Positions 15,093 to 21,651 of a stretch of 24,720 nt of DNA are shown here, piece by piece. The DNA lies in NCBI GenBank assembly GCA_016285335.1, contig JAEEQO010000014.1, forward strand, positions 1-24,720, read 5' to 3'. A program made the position numbers and the translations under genes. Source of the DNA: Victivallales bacterium. GTDB taxonomy: Bacteria; Verrucomicrobiota; Lentisphaeria; Victivallales; UBA1829. Positions within the stretch are counted from its first letter, which is position 1. Each line of letters begins with the position of its first letter. The notes below the pieces were generated by a model. The model was not told where the DNA came from, made no database searches, and saw only the letters and a program-made list of their open reading frames with translations.

Positions 15093-15565
15093 CGGAGCGC
15101 CTCCTTGAAGACCAGACGCGCCAGCGCGGTTTCCGTTTTGAACGCGTACTGGTCTTTCAGTTTTTGCGGAAGAAGCAGCCGGATGGCGATGTCTTCCGGG
15201 AAATAGCCGTTCAGATAATCATTGACGGTCCGGATCGCCTGATCGTTCGCCACAGGACCGATGATGATGTCGTACTGATCGTCCACGGGCTGTCCGGTCC
15301 GGTTCGCGGAAACAAAACGGAGCCATGCACGGTCCGGCGCGGCGAATCTCAGGATTTTCAGCTTCGGCAACGATTCGGGATCAAATTCGTAAACAGAGAC
15401 GGTCGCGCTGCCGGTTCCCCGGTTTTTCGCAGTATGGGCCGCCCATTTTCCGGCCTGTTCCAGATCGCTTGTCAGGTAAAACGCGGTTCCGAAATCAAGC
15501 ATTCGTTTCGCAGGCATCAGACAAGGCTTTTCAACCGTCATGTTGCTGCCGTGGTATAAGAGCAT
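15089..15565 (-). CDS. DUF3990 ADP-ribosyltransferase-like protein, first gene of the cassette
   Basis: The 158-residue protein belongs by its motifs to DUF3990, placed by others in the ADP-ribosyltransferase superfamily. It opens MLLYHGSNMTVEKP (LYHGS being the NAD-binding His motif), followed by LDFGTAFYLTSDLEQAGKWA (the aromatic Y motif) and near the end QYAFKTETALARLVF, which carries the candidate catalytic Q/E block. I choose the ATG at 15565: GGAG stands eight bases before it and LYHGS follows at once. The in-frame ATG at 15595 would sit at the predicted transcription start. Its target is unknown. A toxin held by the two coupled small proteins is the simplest reading; a housekeeping or phage-defence role is also possible. 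Confidence 0.82.
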   Translation of the reverse strand: MLLYHGSNMTVEKPCLMPAKRMLDFGTAFYLTSDLEQAGKWAAHTAKNRGTGSATVSVYEFDPESLPKLKILRFAAPDRAWLRFVSANRTGQPVDDQYDIIIGPVANDQAIRTVNDYLNGYFPEDIAIRLLLPQKLKDQYAFKTETALARLVFKEALR

Positions 15566-15600
15566 TTTCAGGACTCCGTTTCTTTTTTTATCCATGAGCT

Positions 15601-15628
15601 AATATAGCAGAATCAGAACGAAAATCAA
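15601..15628 (-). promoter_or_regulatory. promoter of the DUF3990 cassette
   Basis: On the minus strand, TTGATT (15623-15628), 16 bases, then TATATT (15601-15606). Transcription would start near 15594, so the 15595 ATG is excluded and a leader of about 29 bases carries the GGAG ribosome site. Confidence 0.55.
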
Positions 15629-15643
15629 GCACTGGAATCTTTT

Positions 15644-15716
15644 TTTTGAGAAAAACGGACATCAACCGGTAAACAGACGTTGTTTTTTCTCAAAATATGC
15701 TTGATTTTTACCGGTT
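15644..15716. promoter_or_regulatory. paired inverted repeats between the cassette and the rhamnosidase
   Basis: Two inverted repeats overlap here. TTTTGAGAAAAAC (15644-15656) faces GTTTTTTCTCAAAA (15682-15695). AACCGGTAAA (15664-15673) faces its exact complement TTTACCGGTT (15707-15716), which overlaps the end of the rhamnosidase -35. The CCGG-centred boxes resemble LacI-family sugar-repressor sites. Repression of GH78, possibly with looping, is inferred. Confidence 0.5.
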
Positions 15717-15729
15717 CAGGCGGTATAAT
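15701..15729 (+). promoter_or_regulatory. promoter of the GH78 gene
   Basis: TTGATT (15701-15706), 17 bases, then a perfect TATAAT (15724-15729), about 80 bases before the start codon. Confidence 0.75.
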
Positions 15730-15809
15730 ATGCAAGTGACGGGACACGGCGGACAATGCGCCGCCGGACGCTTCTGCTTCTCTCCATCCCCCTCTGAAAG
15801 GACACGCTC

Positions 15810-18725
15810 ATGAAACGCCGCTTCACGACCGGAATCGCGCTCTGCTTCGCCGCAGCCGTCTGCCTCGCCTCCGCCTCGGATTCCCTTGATGAGATCATTC
15901 AGGCCGCCGAGAAGGAGGCAAATGACGAAGCTGTTGCTGCGGCCCGCAAGGCCAGGACGCCCGTCCCCGAGGAGAGGATCCGGCTGTCCGTGTCCGACAT
16001 GCGCGTCGAGTATCACGGCAGCCCCATCGGCATGGACGAACCGAAGCCGCGGTTCAGCTACCGCGTGTCGCCGGTCGGGGGCGCGTGGACCGTGCTCGAT
16101 CCCGAGACCACGCCGCCGAAACACCAGACCGCCCGCCGGATCGTGGTGAAGGAGAAGAAATCCGGGCGTCAGGTGTGGGATTCCGGCTGGGTCGAGTCCG
16201 GCGAGACCATCCAGATCGAATACGAAGGCGAACCGCTCAAGCCGTTCACGGCCTACACCTGGACCGTGACGGTGAAGGACGAGAAAGGCCGCATATCCGA
16301 ATCGGACGAGACCTGCACGGGCCCGTATTACTTCACCTCCACGTTCGAAACCGGTTTTCTCGGCACGCCGTGGGAGGCGGAATGGATCGGCACGGAGCCG
16401 CACAGCGAAAACCTTCAGCCCGTGCCGGTCTTCCGCGGCGAAGCACCGTCCGTACCGGACGCGGTGGAGGCCCGTTTGTACATCACCGCGCTCGGGCTCT
16501 ACAAGCCGTACCTGAACAATCGGGACATTTTCGAGGAAACGACGACCTCCTCTCTCTCCTCCGGCGACCCCGTCTGCATGACGCCCGGCTGGACCGACTA
16601 CTACCACCGCGTGCAGTATCAGGCGTACGACGTGACGGAGCTGATCGGGAAAAACACGAAGAACGTCCTCACGATCTACCTCGCCGAAGGCTGGTACGCG
16701 GGCCGCATCTCGCGTCTCTGGAGCGACGGCAACAAGCCCACCTACGGCGACCAGCCGCTCCTCAAGGCCGAGCTCCACATCCGGCGCGCGGACGGCTCGG
16801 TCGTGAAGCTCGTCACGGGCAAGGACTGGAAATACAAGGACAGCCGGTACGTCATGAGCGACATCTACGACGGCGAAACCTATGACTCCACGATCGACAC
16901 CGCCGCCCGGCCGTTCAAGGACGCAGTCGTCTTTAAGTCGGAGGCACTGGACAGGATCGCGATCGAGTGGAATTCCGGCGAGTTCGTTCGCGAGCGGGAA
17001 CGGCTTTCTCCGAAATCCATCCGCAAGCTCGACGACGGCACGTGGATCGTCGATTTCGGGCAGAATTTCACCGGACGCGAACGCATCAATCTCCACGGCA
17101 ACGCGGAAAAAGGCGACGTGGTCCGCGTCCGCCACGCCGAAATGCTCAATCCCGACGGCACGCTCTACACCGACAATCTGCGCTCCGCGAAGGCCACGAC
17201 CACCTATGTCTCCCAAGGCCATCACGAGATCGGCGTCTATGAACCGCAATTCACGTTCTACGGATTCCGCTACCTCGGCATCGAGGGCTGGCCAAATCGC
17301 TTGGGCGCCGAGACCATCGATTTCTTTTCGCGCGACTGTGTTTCCGCCGAAGCAGTCTATTCCGGCCTGAGGAAGACCGGCGACTTCACCTGCTCCGAAC
17401 CGCTCCTGAACAAGCTGTTCCAGAACATCGTGTGGGGGCAGAAAAGCAATTTCCTCGACGTGCCGACCGACTGCCCGCAGCGCGACGAGCGCCTCGGATG
17501 GACCGCCGACACGCAGGTCTTCGCGAACGCCGCCACGTACAACATGGACGCCGCCGCGTTCTACACGAAATGGCTGCGCGACCTGAACCTGTGCCAGTCG
17601 CCGGAGGGCGGCTATCCGAGCTTCGCGCCCGACCAGTACCAGTACGCCGCCGCAAAAGACGACGATTTCTTCGGGTATGCCTCGGGCTGGAGCGACGCTG
17701 GGCTCATCGTGCCGTGGATTCTCTACACGAAATACGGCGACAAACGCGTCCTGGAGCTGTATTTCGACAACATGGTCAAGTGGCTCGATTTCCAGGAACG
17801 CAAATCCGGGGGCACATACATCATCGACAACGCCGTTTACGGTGACTGGCTGAACATGGACGCCGACCTCTCCAAGCCGTTCGTCTCCACGGCGTATTTC
17901 GCCGCCATGAACACCCTCGCCGCCCGCATCGCCCGCGCGATCGGACGCGAGGCAGACGCGCTCAAACGCGAGGAGGTCTTCCGCAAGACGAAGGAGGCGT
18001 TCCGCGCCCGGTTCATGGATGAAAACGGCGAGCTGAAGGAAAAGACGCAGACCGCCGCGCTGTTCGTGCTGGATTTCGGGCTCTGCGACGAAAAGGAACG
18101 CAAAAACGCCTTGGAGTTCCTCGTCACGGACATCACGGAAACGCGCAAGCTCCACCTCAGCACCGGATTCCTCGGCACGCCGCTGCTGCTCCGCGTGCTC
18201 ACCGAAAACGGCCAGGTCGACCTCGCCTACAAGCTCCTGCTCCAGACCTCGTTCCCGTCGTGGCTCTACCCCGTCACGCAGGGCGCGACCACCATGTGGG
18301 AACGCTGGGACAGCTGGAATGAAGAGCGCGGCTTCGGCGACGTCTCCATGAACTCGTTCAACCACTATGCCTACGGCGCGGTCGCCGACTGGTTCTACGA
18401 AACGATCTGCGGCATCCGTCCGATCCCGGACGATCCTGCGGCGCGCGGGTTCAAGCGCTTCCGCCTGGAGCCGCAGCCGGGGCACGAGCTCAAATCCGCC
18501 TCCGCGCATTACGATTCCGCGTACGGCCGCATCGAATCCGGCTGGGAACGCCGCGAAAACGAACTCGTCTGGAACTTCACGGTCCCGTGCAACACCACGG
18601 CGGAAGTCGTATTCCCCTGCCCCGCCGACAAGGTCCCTGCTCACCCCGGCCTTACCCGCACGGAAAAAGGCAGCGTCTTCCTCGCCAAACCCGGCAAATA
18701 TACGTTCACGCTCCCGCTGAACTGA
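15810..18725 (+). CDS. secreted GH78 alpha-L-rhamnosidase
   Basis: The 971-residue precursor cleaves terminal alpha-L-rhamnose from substrates such as rhamnogalacturonan or flavonoid glycosides. The signal peptide is about 1-22. A helical Ala/Glu-rich linker (about 24-57, LDEIIQAAEKEANDEAVAAA) is unusual. An Ig-like domain (about 58-175), beta-sandwich domains (about 200-480, with TPGWTDYYHRVQYQAYDVT and WIVDFGQNFTGRERI), the (alpha/alpha)6 barrel (about 500-850) and a C-terminal beta domain follow. The catalytic acid is E560 in DCPQRDERLGWTAD and the base is E831 in TMWERWDSW. All family hallmarks are intact. GAAAGGA precedes the ATG. It is monocistronic. Its placement near GH27 and GH43 genes suggests attack on pectic side chains, but substrate specificity is inferred. 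Confidence 0.96.
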   Translation: MKRRFTTGIALCFAAAVCLASASDSLDEIIQAAEKEANDEAVAAARKARTPVPEERIRLSVSDMRVEYHGSPIGMDEPKPRFSYRVSPVGGAWTVLDPETTPPKHQTARRIVVKEKKSGRQVWDSGWVESGETIQIEYEGEPLKPFTAYTWTVTVKDEKGRISESDETCTGPYYFTSTFETGFLGTPWEAEWIGTEPHSENLQPVPVFRGEAPSVPDAVEARLYITALGLYKPYLNNRDIFEETTTSSLSSGDPVCMTPGWTDYYHRVQYQAYDVTELIGKNTKNVLTIYLAEGWYAGRISRLWSDGNKPTYGDQPLLKAELHIRRADGSVVKLVTGKDWKYKDSRYVMSDIYDGETYDSTIDTAARPFKDAVVFKSEALDRIAIEWNSGEFVRERERLSPKSIRKLDDGTWIVDFGQNFTGRERINLHGNAEKGDVVRVRHAEMLNPDGTLYTDNLRSAKATTTYVSQGHHEIGVYEPQFTFYGFRYLGIEGWPNRLGAETIDFFSRDCVSAEAVYSGLRKTGDFTCSEPLLNKLFQNIVWGQKSNFLDVPTDCPQRDERLGWTADTQVFANAATYNMDAAAFYTKWLRDLNLCQSPEGGYPSFAPDQYQYAAAKDDDFFGYASGWSDAGLIVPWILYTKYGDKRVLELYFDNMVKWLDFQERKSGGTYIIDNAVYGDWLNMDADLSKPFVSTAYFAAMNTLAARIARAIGREADALKREEVFRKTKEAFRARFMDENGELKEKTQTAALFVLDFGLCDEKERKNALEFLVTDITETRKLHLSTGFLGTPLLLRVLTENGQVDLAYKLLLQTSFPSWLYPVTQGATTMWERWDSWNEERGFGDVSMNSFNHYAYGAVADWFYETICGIRPIPDDPAARGFKRFRLEPQPGHELKSASAHYDSAYGRIESGWERRENELVWNFTVPCNTTAEVVFPCPADKVPAHPGLTRTEKGSVFLAKPGKYTFTLPLN

Positions 18726-18826
18726 ACCCGCCCGCGTTCCGAGCTTCCCCCCCCCATCAAAGTTCCCCTGCCCCGTTCATCCTTCGCCGCCACGGAAAAA
18801 CAGCTCCGAAACGACGCATTTTTTCC

Positions 18827-18854
18827 TTGACTTTTCCGGCAAACAAGATATAGT
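18827..18854 (+). promoter_or_regulatory. promoter of the lemA operon
   Basis: TTGACT (18827-18832), 16 bases, then TATAGT (18849-18854). The gap before it (18726-18826) shows no clear terminator for the GH78 gene and contains an unbroken C-tract near 18747-18755. Confidence 0.6.
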
Positions 18855-18900
18855 ATACAGGACCATCATTTCAACCTCATTTTCAGCAAAGGAAAACACC

Positions 18901-19563
18901 ATGGCGAACGAACTGGACGAACTGACCGGGCCCGTCAACGAGGCGGGGCGCGACGTGAACGTGATCGAAAAGCAGATCCCCGTGAAAGTCGGGATCGGCT
19001 CGACCATTTTCGAGATCATGCTGTGGGTGCTGGGCATCATTCCCGGCCTGATTTTCATGTTCATGAAGGTCCAGGCGAAGAACTATTTCCAGCAGCTCCA
19101 GCAGAAGATCCAGGCGGACGCCTCCCAGATCGACAACTACCTGGAGCAGCGCGTCCAGATCCTCCAGAACGTCGCCCCGCTGGTGAACAAGGCAATCGAC
19201 CTCGACAAGGACGTCATGAAGTCCATCGCGGCGTTCCGCAGCGGCATGAACCCGGACGCGGACCGCAACGCCGTGAACCGGACGCTCGACGGCGCGTTCG
19301 CGCGGCTCTTCCCGCAGATCGAGGCGTACCCGGAGCTGAAGTCTCACGAGGCCATCGCCGACGCCATGCGCCAGAACAGCTATCTCCAGAAGGAGATCAC
19401 CGCCGCCCGCACGCTCTACAACGACACCGTCACGCAGTGGAACACCGACATCTTCATGTGGCCGACCAAGATGATCGTCGCCGCCAGGTCCGGCTACACC
19501 ACGCGCATCCCGTTCACGGCGTCGGCCGAGATGAAGGCACGCGCACGCGGCGTGTTCTTCTGA
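18901..19563 (+). CDS. LemA-family membrane protein
   Basis: The 220-residue protein has no cleaved signal. One transmembrane helix at about 31-56 (IFEIMLWVLGIIPGLIFMFM) is followed by the long helical LemA domain: YLEQRVQILQNVAPLVNKAI (matching the usual L-V-P-N-L-V block), YPELKSHEAIADAM, and EITAARTLYNDTVTQWNTDI with FMWPTKMIV. The usual N-terminal region is longer here by about 25 residues (ELDELTGPVNEAGRDVNVIE). LemA proteins anchor in the inner membrane; their biochemical role is not settled, and they often sit beside peptidases or large membrane proteins. AAAGGA precedes the ATG. It is co-transcribed with the next gene, 49 bases downstream. Confidence 0.9.
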   Translation: MANELDELTGPVNEAGRDVNVIEKQIPVKVGIGSTIFEIMLWVLGIIPGLIFMFMKVQAKNYFQQLQQKIQADASQIDNYLEQRVQILQNVAPLVNKAIDLDKDVMKSIAAFRSGMNPDADRNAVNRTLDGAFARLFPQIEAYPELKSHEAIADAMRQNSYLQKEITAARTLYNDTVTQWNTDIFMWPTKMIVAARSGYTTRIPFTASAEMKARARGVFF

Positions 19564-19612
19564 GCGCAGTCCTCTTCGCATCCATCCTCCACGGCGAATA
19601 ATCCCTTGCGGC

Positions 19613-21415
19613 ATGAACTACACCGAGGAGATCACCAGTCCCCTGGACGCCTACACGGGCCATTTCCGCCAGGCGAACGCCGAGGCGGCGGAAGCCGTTC
19701 TGAACGAGCTCATCCAGCTCGCGGGCATTGACGTCGAGGCGAACAAGTCGCTCTGCGGCGAGATCCATGAGCTGGAAAAAGGCATCAGGCAAGGCAGTTC
19801 GGAGTGCTCGAAAAAGAAGCTCCTGCGCGCGCTCCTGGTCCTGCTCTCCACGATCTGCGGCGCCCTGCCCCTCCTCGGGCTCGGACACCTCGCCCTCCCG
19901 AACGATCTTCCGGACCTCAAACTGCCGTTTTACGTTCATATCATCTCCGCCATCCTGTCCGCCGCGGGATTCTGGTATACCTTCAGGAAGCTCAATCCCG
20001 CGATCGCCGCACTGACCGGACGCCTGAAGAAACAAAAAGAGGAATGCGACAGGAAGATCGCCGCCGCCTGGGACCAGATGCGGGCGCTGAACGCGCTGTT
20101 CGACTGGAGCACGGTCGCGGAAGTCGTCCGCAGGACCGTGCCGAACATCGTGCTGGACAACTTCTTCTCGCGGGAGCGCCTGGACGACCTGAGAAACGTG
20201 TACGGATGGAGCGACGGCTTCAACCGCGACAAGTCGATCCTCTTCTGCCACAGCGGCGACCTGAACGGCAATCCGTTCGTGCTCGCCGAAAGCCTCGACT
20301 ACCGCATGGGCACGAAGACCTACACCGGCTCGCTTTCGATCTCCTGGCAGGAACGCGAAACTTACACCGACTCCCAGGGGCACACCCGGACGCGCCTGGT
20401 CACGAAGCACGAGACGCTCCACGCCTCGGTCGAAAAGCCATGCCCCGAGTACCACAACGAAAAGTTCCTGATCTATGGCAACGAGGCCGCGCCCGACCTG
20501 TCGTTCACGCGGACGCCGACCGGACTCGCCGACGGCAGCCTGTTCGACAAGACGCGCCTCAAATGGCGCATGGATTCCCAGCGGGAAAAAGCGCGGAAAA
20601 ACATCGAATACACCGTGACGTCGAACCGGGAGTTCAATGCCCTGTTCAACGCCGAAGACCGCGACCACGAGATCCAGTTCCGCCTGCTCTTCACGCCGCT
20701 GGCGCAGCAGGAAATGCTCAAGCTGCTCAAGGACAACGATGTGGGCTACGGCGACGATTTCACGTTCCGCAAACGCCGGAAGATCAACCTGATCGCGGCG
20801 GCGCATCTGCGCGACCTCGACATCTCCGCCTCGCCGGGCCTCTTCCGCCACTACGACCTGGAACGCGTCCGCGAGCTCTTCCTCTCCTACAACGCCGAGT
20901 TCTTCCGCGCGTTCTACTTCGCCATGGCGCCGCTCCTCGCCATCCCGCTGTACCAACAGACGCCCCCGCCGCGTTTCGGCACGGTATACGGGAAGAAACC
21001 CGGCTCCGTTTCGTTCTGGGAATGCGAATCGCTCGCGAACGCCCTCGGCGAGGAAGCGTTCAAGCACCCGGACTCCGTCACGCACAATCTCCTGAAAACG
21101 CGCCCGGAGGTGAAGCCGTCCGGCGACACGGTCGTCTCCGTGACGGCTTACGGATTCCGCGGCGAAAAGCACACCGACTACATCTCCAAGTACGGCGGCG
21201 ATGGCTGCTGGCACGACGTCCCCGTGCACTGGATCAAGTACATCCCAGTGCAGAAGACTTCGCCGTTCGTGGTCCGCGAGACGCCCGAGGCAAGCCGCAG
21301 GGAGTTCAACATGAAGAAGGCGGACACGGCGGAATGGCGCGAGTTCTTCATGCGCTGGGGCATGGCACCCGCCGACGCGGCGTTCCGCAGGGGCGTCGTC
21401 TTCTGGAAGAAGTGA
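19613..21415 (+). CDS. LemA-associated membrane protein of unknown function
   Basis: I do not recognise a named family with confidence. The 600-residue protein has an N-terminal helical part (1-68), two adjacent transmembrane helices (about 70-93 and 104-124), a charged coiled-coil-like stretch (about 128-165) and a large soluble domain (about 185-600). Visible features include HSGDLNGNPFVLAESLDYRM (a strand-rich segment reminiscent of DUF3137-type LemA partners), DSQGHTRTRLVTKHETLH, and repeated FN/FR pairs (EFNALFNAEDRDHEIQFRLL). No protease, nucleotide-binding or catalytic motif is obvious. Both soluble ends should lie on the same side of the membrane. The ribosome site is weak, which suggests coupling with lemA. 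A joint LemA membrane complex is the best inference. Confidence 0.8.
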   Translation: MNYTEEITSPLDAYTGHFRQANAEAAEAVLNELIQLAGIDVEANKSLCGEIHELEKGIRQGSSECSKKKLLRALLVLLSTICGALPLLGLGHLALPNDLPDLKLPFYVHIISAILSAAGFWYTFRKLNPAIAALTGRLKKQKEECDRKIAAAWDQMRALNALFDWSTVAEVVRRTVPNIVLDNFFSRERLDDLRNVYGWSDGFNRDKSILFCHSGDLNGNPFVLAESLDYRMGTKTYTGSLSISWQERETYTDSQGHTRTRLVTKHETLHASVEKPCPEYHNEKFLIYGNEAAPDLSFTRTPTGLADGSLFDKTRLKWRMDSQREKARKNIEYTVTSNREFNALFNAEDRDHEIQFRLLFTPLAQQEMLKLLKDNDVGYGDDFTFRKRRKINLIAAAHLRDLDISASPGLFRHYDLERVRELFLSYNAEFFRAFYFAMAPLLAIPLYQQTPPPRFGTVYGKKPGSVSFWECESLANALGEEAFKHPDSVTHNLLKTRPEVKPSGDTVVSVTAYGFRGEKHTDYISKYGGDGCWHDVPVHWIKYIPVQKTSPFVVRETPEASRREFNMKKADTAEWREFFMRWGMAPADAAFRRGVVFWKK

Positions 21416-21651
21416 GCCTGTCAAGGCGGCGCCGCGGACGCAGCAGTCTTTTTTTCTCCGGTTTTGCCCTGCATCCGCCCGGACGATTTCAGACATATTG
21501 AAGCGGTTGCAAGTTCATTTTCTTCAAAATGTAAAATTCTTCTTTTTTTCTTTACTTTTTTTAACTTTCCGCTTGCTTTTTCCTCATTTCAGCAGTATAA
21601 TACTTATCAATCACAAAGTTTTTCATCACGCAGCAGGAGAGGAATCCGACC
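21416..21651 (+). promoter_or_regulatory. intergenic region with weak terminator and strong promoter of the DUF2339 gene
   Basis: A GC-rich, partly self-pairing stretch (about 21425-21448, GGCGGCGCCGCGGACGC) followed by a seven-T run may end the lemA operon, but its stem is poor. An AT-rich tract leads to TTGCTT (21573-21578), 17 bases and a perfect TATAAT (21596-21601). GGAGAGG precedes the ATG at 21652. Confidence 0.65.

Noticed and set aside
15566..15595. Upstream ATG start (MDKKRNG) for the DUF3990 gene
   Set aside because: It lies at the predicted transcription start, while GGAG at good spacing and the LYHGS motif mark the ATG at 15565.
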